A stretch of 64,000 bases of DNA, taken from NCBI RefSeq assembly GCF_008831285.2, contig NC_045139.1, positions 9,272,204 through 9,336,203 of the forward strand, in the 5' to 3' direction. Shown piece after piece: positions 1 to 11,826 of the stretch (the stretch's first letter is position 1; the number at the start of each line of letters is the position of its first letter). The position numbers and the translations under genes are program-made. The notes beneath the pieces were generated by a model. The model was not told the origin of the DNA. It was given only the letters and a program-made list of their open reading frames with translations, and did not search any database. The DNA comes from Nymphaea colorata (taxonomy: Eukaryota; Streptophyta; Magnoliopsida; Nymphaeales; Nymphaeaceae).

Positions 1-665
<665 letters not shown>

Positions 666-720
666 AAACACTCTGGTGGATTGATACTGAAAATAAATTA
701 ATTTTTTTATTTTACTGCAG

Positions 721-762
721 GATGGTAACATTTCAGTCATGCCTAGCAAATGGAGAAAGTAA
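721..762 (+). CDS. Possible last exon of an unknown gene
   Basis: A T-rich tract ends in TACTGCAG at 713-720, a good plant 3' splice site. It is followed by 13 codons (DGNISVMPSKWRK) and TAA at 760-762. This looks like a terminal exon whose upstream exons lie left of the window or beyond the microsatellite. The protein is not recognised. It could equally be a chance match, since only one short exon is visible. Confidence 0.22.
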   Translation, partial: DGNISVMPSKWRK

Positions 763-2590
763 ATAATTGTATAGAGATGAAATCCATTTCTCTAGGATTT
801 GGGGCTCTGTACTCCTGTTTGTGTCTCCTATGTGTTTTTAGGTTCAGAACTTTGTGGGCTTTTAGACTGACATGTATAATATGCAAAATGGAATTAGGTT
901 GTTGCTTTTCATCCTTTCACTGCTTTAACACGTTTTTTCTTTTTAAAAATGATCTGGACATGAAGACATTAGTACTGCATGATTATGAGATGCTACACTT
1001 CTCGGCCGCGCATACAAATGCCAGGACAAATACCAATCTAGTTTCCTAATTATCTCTTAAAAGTCTCAAAATTTTCGAGCATAGTTTCAAAATCTTACAA
1101 ACAAATAAGAAGCTTTGTTTTTAAATTTTGATACTAGGGCTGTTTCTCCTTCAATTAATGATGTAACGAGAAGTTCTTTTTTCTTTTCCCTTCATTTCCT
1201 GATCAAGTTAATTTTGAGAAACAAGGAAACTTCCTACTGATTCTCCCCCAAGATGACACGGGTTCCACTAAGATCGGTAATGAACGTTTCATGGAAGCCA
1301 CTAAGTTAATGCGCCATTCTTAGCTCGAAATCTGCAAGAGGTGCCTTCTCATTTGCAAGATCAAATCTGTGTGTACTTTTAGTTAAGGTGACGTTTGATT
1401 ACCTCAAGATATTGACTGAGATCCTTAAATTTGAGGTCACTCTAGACAAGTTCCTTAGATTTGAGCTCAGTCCGCACCTCAAATTGATTCTTCATTCACT
1501 TATTTAACCACCATGTTTCCTATAAATTAAAGCCTTAATCAACTTAGCTGAATAAAAATGTACTGCTGAAGAAAATTAAGGTTCATAATGTATCGCAATA
1601 TGATCCACTACATGAATTCTACCCTTCATTGGCACTAAAATGCTTCATTAAGAAGGAAAAACATCAGTAAAAATTTTACCGACACGGTTTGTTCGGGAAA
1701 AAATGCTACTGAAGGTCAAGCCGGGCAGATAATTTGATTAAGAAGTGCGCATTAGACAGGAAGAGATCCCTTTTACTGCCGCCGAATTAGTGCAAGAATT
1801 AATGCATGGGAATCACGTATACATTTTTTTACTTTGTAGCTTTATCCAGTATGACTCTCTACAACGTGCCATGCGTGGCCAAGAACCATATAAGTGGCGA
1901 AGTGAGACCAAATTCATAAACCATTGTTCTCCAACATCATATATATATATATAGTGATTATAGTTGTACTTGAGATCCTGAAACATCAGATCCGCGAACC
2001 AAGATCGTTGGCTGTCAAAATAAATACGTAAATATCTCAGTTCTCGCAGAAGCAGAAGTTGAAATTATACTCGTGTTTTTCCTCCATTGATAGGATCATT
2101 TTTTTTAATAAACATGCTCTTCATCAATAAGAAATAATGGTTCGGGATGGTTTTCAAGAATATCACGTTCACAATTGTATTCCTTATCGTATCATCATGG
2201 ACAACTAGCTAGAGAATGAATACTTCTTAAAATAATGGGGCAGGTGCCTGGTCAATTCGTGTCTAAAAAATTGTAAGGTTGCAAGGAGATTTGTCATCTT
2301 ATACCAAGACGCAAGCATCATGCTACTGATACTAACATTAAAGGACAACCTTATGGTTATAAAATTCAACCATTTTATATTGATCATGATTAAGTTTTCA
2401 AGAAGTAAGTCAGGTACTCAAGTATATCCATACTTATATATATTATATTACTCTATAAACCATTGGTCACATGCATTGCCTCTAGCTAAGACCCAAATAT
2501 TCCTAGCCACATGATTAATTATTGTTGGCCTCCAGTTGTCAGGCCAAGTGAGTCCAATTTAGTGTCACGGGTCCTCGACCTTCACCGAGC
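763..2590. other. Intergenic sequence, nothing recognised
   Basis: AT-rich single-copy-looking sequence with short spurious frames and a small AT run near 1937-1953. No domain, RNA gene or transposon end is visible. Confidence 0.5.
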
Positions 2591-2600
2591 CTATTTAAGG
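2591..2600 (+). promoter_or_regulatory. TATA box of the DIR1-like gene
   Basis: CTATTTAAGG lies about 60-70 bp upstream of the ATG at 2661. That spacing suits a start site near 2625 and a 5'-UTR of about 35 bases. No other TATA-like site lies close to the gene. Confidence 0.6.
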
Positions 2601-2660
2601 CCACACTGAGAGCACAAAAATTGAACAAAGTGAGATTACTGGCTTGGAAGCATAGAAGCC

Positions 2661-2981
2661 ATGGAGGCTAAGCTCAAGATGATGTCTATGGCTGTGTTGA
2701 TGGCTGCCCTGGTTTTGAGCGCATGCACTGCGGCTCGAACCCAGGGTTTGTGCAACATGAGCCAAGATGGGTTCACGGCTTGCAAGCCAGCAGTCACTAG
2801 CTCTTTTTTGGCGTCGACGCCAGATCCTTCTGCAGCATGTTGTGCTGCTATAGCTGGGGCTGACATGCGTTGCCTTTGCTCCTACAAGGACTCCAAGGTC
2901 TTGCCTGCTTTGGGGATTGACCCCAAGCTTGCCATGGCGCTTCCTGAAAAGTGTGGTGTAGCCCTACCCAACCCATGCTAA
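2661..2981 (+). CDS. DIR1-like non-specific lipid-transfer protein
   Basis: A 106-residue secreted lipid-binding protein. Residues 1 to about 25 form a hydrophobic signal peptide ending near an ACTAA site. The mature part has the eight-cysteine motif of the LTP/2S-albumin fold: C31-x9-C41-x18-C60C61-x9-C71-x-C73-x24-C98-x7-C106. The run LCNMSQDGFTACKPAV and the block CLCSYKDS..LPALGIDPKLAMALPEKCG closely match the pattern of Arabidopsis DIR1 and its relatives, which carry signals for systemic acquired resistance in the apoplast and phloem. Length is normal for the family. The start is the first ATG after the TATA box and begins the signal peptide; a second ATG lies at M7. The frame is intact and no paralogue is seen in the window. 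Family assignment is strong; a defence role is inferred from the family. Confidence 0.9.
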   Translation: MEAKLKMMSMAVLMAALVLSACTAARTQGLCNMSQDGFTACKPAVTSSFLASTPDPSAACCAAIAGADMRCLCSYKDSKVLPALGIDPKLAMALPEKCGVALPNPC

Positions 2982-2993
2982 ACTTTTCTTGAA

Positions 2994-3318
2994 GTAAGTC
3001 ACATTTCTACATGAAAAACCAAGTCTTGAGAAAATTTAGTATCTTTTTTCCCTTTTCTTTGTTCCCAATAGAATCCAAAGAGTTGGGAACTTGTTTCTTA
3101 ATTATCTTGTGTTTGCAAAGTTCCGAGTCTGAATGTCCTCCCCCAGGCCGGCTTAGTATGCATCCTTCTCCTTTGGGCGGTAGGATGAAATACTCCTGTG
3201 GCTCATTTAAAACAAACCTTGCGTGTTGAAAGGAAACAAAAGACAAGCCTATGTTCATAAATTGCTTCTAATGTCTTATGCACTAAACTTATTGGTCAAT
3301 ATGTTTCTTCTTTTACAG
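2994..3318 (+). other. Likely intron in the 3'-UTR of the DIR1-like gene
   Basis: Twelve bases after the stop codon, GAA/GTAAGTC makes a strong donor at 2994. TTCTTTTACAG ends at 3318 as an acceptor after a pyrimidine-rich stretch. The 325-bp size is typical of a plant intron. The 3' exon would start at 3319. This is inferred from splice motifs only. Confidence 0.45.
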
Positions 3319-4235
3319 ATCATGCAGCCAGAGGCCCGTTCAGATCTCACTTAGTTTGTAAACTCTTTTAGGCAGCTGGGCGAGTTGAGCTATAATGTCT
3401 GTGCTACTGTTTCTTGTGCTTTATTTGAAGTCTAATCTAGGATTAGGCATTGCTGCTTGCTGTTGTTAATGCTTGTCAGTATTTGTAGTGCCGTTGTTAG
3501 ACAATGTGTTGCGTAAAGTTTTCTGCTGCCTTTCGTGGAAGGAGACATGTTGTGAAGTAAGTTGCTAGTAATTTATGTGATTTCATTCTGAACTTTGGTT
3601 AACTAACTGGATAAAAGTGATGGTGTTGGATGACCCAGGAACTCAGTAACATCAGATTGATGTGAGTCAAAAGGCATTCGGGCAGAGCATTAATTGTAAC
3701 CATAATGGGAACAATTCTTCAAATTTCGCGGGTGATTATCACTTATGAACCATGTTGAACAAATATGAAATATTTGGTAGTTAGTAAACACCAAAATGTT
3801 ATTTGGTTTCGCAAGATAACAAATGTAGGGAAGACCACAGTGGAAACGCACATGCAATGAACGCGAACGATTAGTATTCAAACTAAACATCACAAGGATA
3901 TGAACGGCATCTAAAACAAAAATAATTTTACGACATAAATGATAGCAATTTGTGAAGCATAAGCATTCGAAGAATTACAAACGTCACAAATTGCGGTTAT
4001 CCCCACAGGTAGTGATCAAATCATGAGTCCTATCTAAGCATAAAAATGCAAGCACTAGAATCGCAACCAAAATGGAAAAAAAATTCCTAAGTTTCACGCA
4101 CGAATGATTAAAGCTTGTGAAGCGCTTCAAAAAATTATATGATATTTGGATCGTAACAATCATTTGAAAGAAAGTTTATTCAAGATAACAAATGTTAGTG
4201 ACTCAAAATCTTGCTCACCTACGAGTCCATGTATA
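3319..4235. repeat. 3' end of DIR1-like gene, then RING downstream block T1
   Basis: About 3319-3600 is presumably the last UTR exon and flank of the lipid-transfer gene. From about 3690 the sequence resembles blocks found beside the other RING genes: phrases like 'aagcatttcgaacaattataaa', 'hits of tttggatc' and 'aacaccacaaggatatga' recur near 32170, 48760, 50960, 55780, 56200 and 58600. The block is degenerate and non-coding. Confidence 0.5.
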
Positions 4236-4830
4236 CTAGTCCATTCCTAAAGCTGCATCAGTTGAATACAAACTGACATTAATTTGCTTCCTGTCATCAA
4301 TCCAATCGGGTCGGGCACCAATAATCGTCCATGCCGAATTACAACGGCAGATTGGGCACGTGTGTGGTCTCTTGTGCATCCACTGGAAGATACATCTTCT
4401 ATCGTATGCATGGTGACATGCGGTGATGGTGATGTCCTTGAGTGAGCTGAGCTTATCTCCGCATATGGTACAGACCTCGGTCCGGTGCAGGAGAACACCG
4501 AGCATAGCCGAGTTAACCACTAGGCCCGCCAGACCCTTGGCCAGGTTTCTTTGTCAAGGAAGCTATGTGGATCTCCAATGACATAGTCCCAAAAGAATGG
4601 CAGTTGCGCTTGGTTTCTCTGCTGACTGGGGATTCATGTGCATGTTGTCATGGAGGGTGTCATAGACCCCTTGCTTGACATGATCCATATCATCAATATC
4701 ATCAACTTGTGCGGCACTCATGGAGATGGTCTTCTGCTCATGGCAACGTTGGCTCATGGACTCCGCGACCAATTTCAGGCGGCAGCACCCCGGTGATGGA
4801 GCTCGACACCTCGACTGTATGACTCTCCAT
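4236..4830 (-). pseudogene. RING1: broken RING-H2 gene copy
   Basis: The first of five related minus-strand RING-H2 genes. A start codon at 4830 begins a short degraded N-terminus. A central frame (4563-4772) keeps MSQRCHEQKTISM and DNMHMNPQSAE, which match the other copies. A third frame (4236-4520) holds the RING: C-x2-C, then CHHAYDRRC, then CPIC. At least two frameshifts separate these parts. The part matching VEIxLxLRDTL of the intact copies is missing. The RING is damaged too, because the second metal-binding histidine is Asp (HAYD instead of HAYH). A hAT element sits about 40 bp upstream of the ATG, cutting the gene from its TATA region at 12856. It is almost certainly not functional. 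Confidence 0.8.
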
Positions 4831-4868
4831 CTCTCTCTCTTTTATTTCTGTTTCACTCCCTACCCTAC

Positions 4869-4876
4869 CCTGGTGC
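4869..4876. repeat. Left target-site duplication of the hAT element
   Basis: cctggtgc. It matches tctggtgc at 12771-12778 in 7 of 8 bases. Confidence 0.75.
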
Positions 4877-4928
4877 CAGGGGCGGAGCCAAAATTTTTTT
4901 CAGGGGCGGGCCAAACGGTCCAACGAAC

Positions 4929-4984
4929 AATAATATATAATATATAATATATTATATATATATAATATATTATATATATATATA
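4929..4984. repeat. AT-rich microsatellite near the left hAT end
   Basis: Imperfect (AT/TA)n of about 55 bp, 50 bp inside the left terminus. Confidence 0.85.
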
Positions 4985-5757
4985 GACTCACGCACTTTTA
5001 AATAAGTATATAGTTACCACCATGCAAGTAGCTCTCGGGGTTCCTTCTCTTGGATCATATGAATTAAAGCTTTAGAAGTGCACCAAAACAAGGTTGAAGT
5101 GACAATTAGGTTTTGATTGCTTTCTTCACCGTATGATGAACTTTTAGTCGACAAAGAAAGTTTCACGGTATTGGCAAACATTCCAATTAATCTATGCATA
5201 AAGCTTGCTCCGACAGAAAAGCGTAGATACAATAAGATTTCATCACTTTAATGTACAACAATTTTTTTTTTGCCGAATTAGACTCTTCATCACACAATAA
5301 CAACGAACATGGCAAAATAAGATGCTCCCAGAATTGGCTCACTGTGTTGTTAGGTAACATATAAAAATTAAAGGCCATCCGAAAGTGACAACCATGTGAC
5401 TAGGCTCCCACAGTCCCACTTAACCCAGGATTGTCTACACCCACTACCATTGAATTCAAGATAAGGAGTAGATCTATGCTTTACCATGTTCTCATGTGCT
5501 GCTTTCGTTTAATGGATCTAGCTAAACTAACAACCAAATGCTGAATCTCAGTATATACACATATTTAGCAAGATTTACATCGTGTTGGTTCATAGTATCT
5601 CCAACATACAAACGATTCAGCTTCATCAATATATCTGCAAATCACCAATCAACCAATACATTACATAAAGCCTGAGAAAAAAATTTTTTGCATCTTTGGT
5701 AAACCCTGAGAATATCTTCAAGCATGAACCATTTATTATTTTCTTGCATGTAAAAAA
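4985..5757. other. hAT internal sequence, left part
   Basis: Short minus-strand frames at 5014-5232 and 5187-5378 are the longest. I do not recognise them and they show no transposase motif. The stretch could be captured host sequence inside a non-autonomous element. Confidence 0.4.
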
Positions 5758-6219
5758 TGTAAAGATTATTTGGTGGGCCGCCATATGTCTGTGATGAATT
5801 TCAGACATTATGACTGTCTTAATGTAAATATCTGATTAAGTGATTGCATTATGAGATATTACGTCATTTTACATGGTATGAGGTAATTTTGTAATGTATA
5901 GATACCTGTATGCAATTACAGACTCTTTGATAGGTTGAATCTATAAATGCCTATAATATAAAATGGTAGTGGTTCCTAGGGTCGTGCAAGGGTTGCTTGA
6001 AACGTTGGTTTCTAGGGTTGCCTTTTCCCCATCTGAGAACGACCGCAAGTGTGCCGCAAAGACCCTGGAAGATCTTACTGCAATCGGATCGTCCATTTGT
6101 TCAGATTGATTCAGGTACGCTTCCGCTTTAGTTAAAGTTTTGTTTCAATGATTTAGCATGAACATGATCCTGTTTAGGGCATATTGTTTTTGTATATGCA
6201 TAAGAGAAATCTCCCATCA
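5758..6219 (+). repeat. 5' LTR of element A
   Basis: Starts TG and ends CCCATCA before the primer-binding site. It contains a donor-like TTCAG/GTACGC near 6113-6119. Confidence 0.9.
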
Positions 6220-6220
6220 A

Positions 6221-6233
6221 TTGGTATCAGAGC
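6221..6233 (+). other. Primer-binding site of element A
   Basis: TTGGTATCAGAGC, complementary to the 3' end of initiator methionine tRNA, as in many plant copia elements. Confidence 0.85.
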
Positions 6234-6359
6234 CCTACGTTCATTGTTGAATCATTGGATTTTTTGGGTGAATTTTTTGTGTGTTCGTTTTCTGGTTTGG
6301 GCCTTCTTCCACTCTGTTGTACGGCAGCCACATGGATCAATCGAAGCTCCTTTTCCCAT

Positions 6360-7300
6360 TCTCTCTTGCACGCCATGTTAGGCTAGAGGGGAACGTGAGG
6401 AAAGGGGCGACAACTTCACTTTTGGGCGTCGGACGACTTCCACCGTTTTGGGCGGGGGACGGGCGGCCATTTGGGCGACGGCCGGCCGTTGGTCACCCAC
6501 AGGCACCCATCATGAGGTGAATACAGGGCGTGGGCGATGGAAGCCATCGGGCTTCCGTCGCAACCACAAAAGGGGAAAAGGAAGGAAAAAGGGGCGACCG
6601 TTTTTCGGTCGTCTTGGCGGGCGTCGGCCTGCCGTTAGGCGAGGCCGAACCGCGGCCGTCCTGGCGCGACTCGCCGGCACCACCCATGTTGTTGGGTGGC
6701 CTGCCGGTGGTTTCCTTACCGCTGATGCAGCCGCCCAAACCAGAAAAGGAGCACAAGGAGGAGCCTTAGAAAGGGCTTCCCCGCCTTCGTCCGGCCACGC
6801 CAACGAGTTCCCCGTCGCCGGACGGCGCCGTGTGACCCGCCAGCGCCCACCCAAGGTCCCCGGAGAACCACCGGAGGCGTTATCGCCGTTCGCCTGTCGT
6901 TCGGTGCTTGACAGGGCGAGCGGTGGTTTCGCTGCCTGCGAACCATCGAGTGTGGCAAGAGGGTCGGACACGGGTCGGGTCATGGCAGACCCGACCCAGA
7001 TCCATATGGATTAAAAAAAAGAAAAACATTTCCTTTTTGCCGCCCGCTTGCGTTGCAGATTTTCTGGATCTGGGTCGAGTCATGTCTGTCCCGACCCGAA
7101 TCCATATGGCTTAAAATTTTGCAGTTCGGATCAGGATCGGGTCAAGTTAGGACCGACCCGTATCCATACGGTTGTTCCGGATCCGGTTGGGGACATGTTG
7201 GGCCCGACCCGTATCCATAAGGTTTGAATTTTGAAAATATGGTTTCTTGGATCTGGGTCGGTCATTTCAAACCCAACCCGTATCCATTCTGTTTAAACCT
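6360..7300 (+). repeat. GC-rich leader with hairpin-forming tandem repeats (element A)
   Basis: The untranslated leader is strongly GC-rich. From about 6965 to 7300 a unit of roughly 70-75 bp recurs four to five times. Each unit has GGGTCGGGTC-like and GACCCGACCC-like arms followed by ATCCATATGG or similar. The arms of one unit can pair. Long open frames here (for example 6448-7014) are by-products of GC richness. Confidence 0.7.
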
Positions 7301-7329
7301 TTGTAAAACGGTTCTTTTTAAGACTGATT

Positions 7330-7640
7330 CTGACGAGAATCGAACCGGTTCATTCGGTTTAGGATCGATTCGACTTCACTCAAAACCGGTTCATACTTTT
7401 TAGAACCGATTTAGACCTTTTCAGACCGGTTCAGTTGTTTTCAGACCGGTTCAGTGGCTTTTCAGACTGGTTCAGTTGATCTTCATACCGATCTAGGGCA
7501 TTTCAGACCGGTTCATTCAGTTTTGGAACTGTTTTTAGCCATTTTTCGAGCTGGTTCAGTGGGTTTCTGAACCGATACAGTCTATTTTTGATCCGTTCGT
7601 CCAATTTTTGACTGGTTCATTCCTATTTAGGGTCATGTGG
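7330..7640 (+). repeat. Degenerate ACCGGTTCAG repeat array (element A leader)
   Basis: The core GACCGGTTCAG or its variants recurs about every 20-30 bp, often preceded by TTTTCA. The core AACCGGTT is self-complementary. The same array is present in element B at 35520-35870. Confidence 0.8.
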
Positions 7641-8341
7641 GTGTTCTAGTTGTGGTTTAAGAACAATATAGGCCATTTTAAGGCTGATTGACCCGCTTAA
7701 GCACAATTATGGTACCGGTTTATAAAATTTTGGACCCTTTTGGGCCCATATCATTGAATCATTTGGTTTTTGATTTAATGTATGGTAAATTTGTATGTGA
7801 ATTTTAATATATGTATCATGTTTTGCATGTTATTAAAATTGTGGGTGTACCATAGATGATTATTTGCAGTATGAATTTGATCTTTGGTCATGTCTATTAT
7901 TCAAAATGAGTAGATTTGTATTTTATATCGTCAAAGTGACCTCTGTTGTACGAATTTGCTTGTTTCGAACATTAGAAGATAGTATACTTAAACCATGCGG
8001 GTAATGATCAACCCAAATGAGGATTGTTTCTTGGTCAGGTTTAAGCGTACAGGGCAATGAATATATGATAATTTTTAGGTTTCCATATGAATAGTGAGTC
8101 AATCCAAAGATGGGCTCGTTATTTGACAGGGCTAATTATCTATATTCATTGTTGACCAAGAATACCACTTGCAGTTAATATTTCAATCCAAAGATTGGAT
8201 ATTAATGTTGCACCGGTACTTTGTGATGGGATTTAAGTCATTGTATTTAAATTCATTTATATTTGTTGTTTCATCTATGTACATGTATTGATTGTGAGTA
8301 TGTTTGGTATTTTTGTTCTTTGTACAGTGAGTTCTGCTTCC
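7641..8341 (+). other. Element A leader, AT-rich part
   Basis: Non-coding. It ends in a T-rich tract and TTTGTACAG (8319-8327), an acceptor-like site 14 bp before the gag ATG at 8342. Element B has the same arrangement. Confidence 0.5.
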
Positions 8342-8700
8342 ATGATATTTACAAATTTGAGTACTATTCCTGAGTTAAATGATTCGATTTTTATAAGTAA
8401 GAAAAGAAATACTGTTAAGAAAGTTGCAGTTGACCAGTCATCCATTAAAAAACAGAAGAATAAGGAAGGCCATTAAGGCTGCTTCTTTTGTAAGGTTGAA
8501 GGTCATATGAAGAAGAATTGTACTAAGTATCACGCATGGCGTGAACGGAAGGGTACACTTCTCACTTTAGTTTGTTCTGAGGTTAATTTATCTTCAGTAC
8601 CCAGAAACACTTGGTGGGTAGATTCAGGTGCTTATGCAAGACTGCCCAAATTATCGAACACCAAATGATGCTGAAAGATTCATCTATGTGGGTGATGGCA
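8342..8700 (+). pseudogene. Element A gag remnant with internal deletion
   Basis: The start MIFTNLSTIPELND matches the gag of element B. It then jumps directly to the basic region near SKKRNTVKKVAVDQSSIKK, so about 600 bp of capsid coding sequence is deleted. A stop at 8474-8476 precedes a zinc-knuckle remnant (CFFCKVEGHMKKNC). Protease residues WWVDSG follow near 8610. Not functional. Confidence 0.75.
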
Positions 8701-10895
8701 AGAAGGCGAAGGTTGAAGCCATAGCAGATTTTCGGTTATTGTTAAAAACTGATTGTTATTTGAATTTGATAAAAACTTATGTGGGGTAGTCTTTTAGACG
8801 GAATTTGGTTTCTATTTCCTCATTGGACAAATTTGGTTATTATTATTCATTTGGAGAAAGTAAATTTAAGTAGTTTCTGCATTCAAATTTGATAGGCACT
8901 GGTTCTTTATCAGGTAGCGATAACCTCTATTTGTTTGATACAGTTGCTTAATATCATGAAACCTTACATGTTATGTCTAATGGTACTAAAAGAAAATTAA
9001 CCAATGAGAATTCTGCTATGTTGTGGCATAGACGCTTAAGACATATATCTGAAAAGAGAATAAAAAGGCTTATGTCGAATGAAATTGTTGAGTCCCTTGA
9101 TTTTGCATTATTTAATGCTTGCATTGGAAGTATAAAGGGAAAGCTAACAAACATTAAGAGGTTGTAAGTTTTATAATCCAACCAGTAAGTCTTTCTTTGA
9201 AACGGAAAATCCCCATTTTTGAGGATATTAAGTTTGGGGGAGGTGATCAAGTTAGAAGCATTGCCTTTGAAGAGAGACTTAAATCCACTCATACAGATGT
9301 TGAAAGCAATAGTCAGGTCTTTATTTCTGGCATTGTTCCATCAACATATTCAGAAGAAGACAATGATGTCGATCTCCCTACTGAAGAACAAACTCAACAA
9401 CCTCAAAAAAATCAAGTAGAGGTGCCACTGAGGAGATCCACTAGAGAGAGGAAAAATATAATTTCAAATGATTTTGTCTATCTCCAAGAACATGATGTTG
9501 ATATGGGTTTAATGGAAGATGATCTTATTAACCTCCAGCAAGCAATAAAGAGTTCTAAATCTCATAAGTGGATAGATGCCATGAATGAAGAAATAAAGTC
9601 TATGATGGATAATAACATATGGGAAGTTGTTCCCTTACTTGAAGGTGTGAAACCCATTGGTTGTAAATGAATATTTAAAACCAAGAGGGATTCATTAGGT
9701 AACATCAAAAGATATAAGGCACGTCTTGTTGCAAAGGGTATTACTCAAAAGGACGACATTGATTATATAGAGACTTTATCTTCAGTTTCGTCGAAAGACT
9801 CTTTCAGGACCATAATGGCACTTGTGGCTCATTTTGAGTTAAAGCTGTATCAGATGGATGTAAAGACAACGTTTCTAAATGGAGACATTGATCAAACGAT
9901 ATATATGGTGCAACCAGAAAACTTTGTTTTAGGGGATGCAAAGAAAATGGTTTGCAAACTCAAGAAATCCATCTATGGGCTAAAGCAAGCTTCCCGTCAG
10001 TGGTATTACAAATTTCATTAAGTTATAGTTTCATTTAGTTGATGAACGTGTATACCAAAATTTCAGAGGGTGTAAATTTATCTTTCTGGTTTTATATGTT
10101 GATGATATATTGCTGGCGAGTAATGATATGAGCATATTGCATGAAACTAAGAATTTTTTGTCAACAAAGTTTGACATGAAAGATCTTGGTGATGCATCTT
10201 TTGTATTGGGGATCCAAATATTTTGAGATCGTTCTCGGGGTATTCTTGGATTATCACAAAAGGCCTACATTGATAAGGTGCTTTAGCGTTATGACATAAA
10301 AGATTCTAAACCAGGAGATATTCCAGTTGTTAAAAGAGACAAGTTTAGTCTCAAACAGTGCCCTAAAAGTGAAATCAAATCTAAAGAAATAGAAAAGATT
10401 CCCTATTCGTCTGTTGTGGGAAGCCTTATGTATGCTCAGGTTTGTACTCATCCGAATATTGCATTTATCGTTGGAATATTAGGCATATACTTAAGTGATC
10501 CTGGTATGGATCATTGAAAAATAACCAAAAGGGTATTGAGGTACTTACAAAGAACAAAAGATTTTATGCTCACATACAGGAAGTCAGACCAGTTGGAGAT
10601 CATTAGGTATTCAGATTCAGATTTTGCTGGGTGCCAAGACAGTAGCATAGCGTGTTACGAGGCATCCAATTATGCTTTGTGGTTGTGGAATTTTGTCACG
10701 GGGCTGCGCATTATGAATGGTGTAGAAAGACCACTAAGATTATTATGTGACAATAATTTAGCAATCTTGTACTCTAATAACAGCCGTACTTTATCAAAGT
10801 CGAATGACATCGACATTAAGTTTTTGGCTGTTAAAGAGACATGTGTCTTTAGAGCATATTGGGACAAACTCTATGATTGCGGATCCGCTTACTAA
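8701..10895 (+). pseudogene. Element A pol remnant (integrase fragment, RT, RNase H)
   Basis: Recognisable parts in order: GAG-pre-integrase (MLWHRRLRHISEKR, 9017-9060), the connection region (9197-9670), RT palm start (YQMDVKTTFLNGDIDQTIYM, about 9848-9907, and YGLKQASRQWYYKFH), RT with LYVDDILLASND (about 10095-10130), and RNase H starting RYSDSDFAGCQDS (about 10605). Most of the integrase core is missing. Several in-frame stops interrupt RT, for example in place of the expected residues near 10226 and 10285. The copy cannot encode its own enzymes. Confidence 0.85.
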
Positions 10896-11367
10896 AAGTT
10901 TAACACCTAAGGTCTTTCACGAATATATTGTTCATATGAGGGTGTCATCTTTGGATGATGTGCTGGTTTAGTGGGAGTTTGCATTTTGTTTGCTCTTATG
11001 TATGGACACATATTCAGTTTTCTGCAGAATAAAGTTTAAAGTTCTTTAGTTCTATTCTATGTTTGTGTTTTTGATCTCCATAAGGTTTTAAAGTAGGACC
11101 AGTTGAGAATAGACATGTTGTAATCACATTACATGTAATTCTCATGCTATACATCCATATCGGATCTATGTTATTGATTGTGTTAACATTTGTGATCATT
11201 GAAGGTTTAGCTAATTTTTATTATAGCGAAAGCCACTTTGGTTCTGTGTTGATATGATCATAGACGAGATTGGTGAAAATGACGTTTAATAAGATAGCAG
11301 TTATGAGCTCCTAAGGTTTTATGTAATGTCTGAATGTATAAAGACATATTTGGCCCAAGTGAGAGAT

Positions 11368-11826
11368 TGTAAGGATTATTTGGTGGGTCAGCATATGTTT
11401 ATGAGGAATTTCAGACATTATGACTGTCTTAATGTAAATATCTGATTAAGTGATTGCATTTTGAGATATTACGTTATTTTATATGGTATGAGTAATTTTG
11501 TAATGTATAGATATCTGTACGCAATTATGGACTCTTTGATGGGTTGAATTGTAATTGCCCATAATATAAAATGGTAGTGGTCCCTGGGGTCGTGCAAGGG
11601 TTGCTTGAAACATTGGTTTCTAGGATTGTCTCTTCCCCATCTGAGAACGACCGCAAGTACGCCGCAAAGACCCTGGAAGATCCTACTGCAATCGGATCGT
11701 CCATTTGTTCAGATTGATTCAAGTACGCTTCCGCTTCAGTTAAAGTTTTGTTTCAATGATTTAGCATGAACATGGTCCTGTTTAGGGCATATTGTTTTTG
11801 TATATGCATGAGAGAAATCTTCCATA
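11368..11826 (+). repeat. 3' LTR of element A
   Basis: Starts TGTAAGGATTATTTGG after the purine-rich CCCAAGTGAGAGAT and ends near TTCCATA in an A-rich run. The exact end is ambiguous by a few bases. Confidence 0.85.

Larger units (their letters stand above)
5758..11826 (+). mobile_element. Copia-type LTR retrotransposon, element A
   Basis: LTRs at 5758-6219 and 11368 to about 11826 begin TGTAA(A/G)GATTATTTGG. They differ at roughly 35 of 460 positions by eye, so this is the oldest LTR insertion here. A primer-binding site TTGGTATCAGAGC (6221-6233, initiator Met tRNA type) follows the 5' LTR. The order is leader, gag, protease, integrase, reverse transcriptase, RNase H, as in copia. Most of gag is deleted and pol is full of stops. 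It belongs to the same family as element B (34126-40076). The target duplication is hidden in A-runs on both sides. It lies inside the hAT element. Confidence 0.9.

Noticed and set aside
5014-5378. Minus-strand frames as a hAT transposase
   Set aside because: No BED finger, catalytic or dimerisation motif could be seen, and the frames are short and overlapping.
6221-6233. TGGTATCAGAGC motifs as tRNA genes
   Set aside because: They are only the tRNA-complementary primer sites next to LTR ends; no cloverleaf surrounds them.
6448-7014. A 188-residue open frame in the GC-rich leader of element A
   Set aside because: It lies in an untranslated retrotransposon leader, is rich in Gly/Arg/Pro from GC content, has overlapping open frames on both strands and is not kept in element B.
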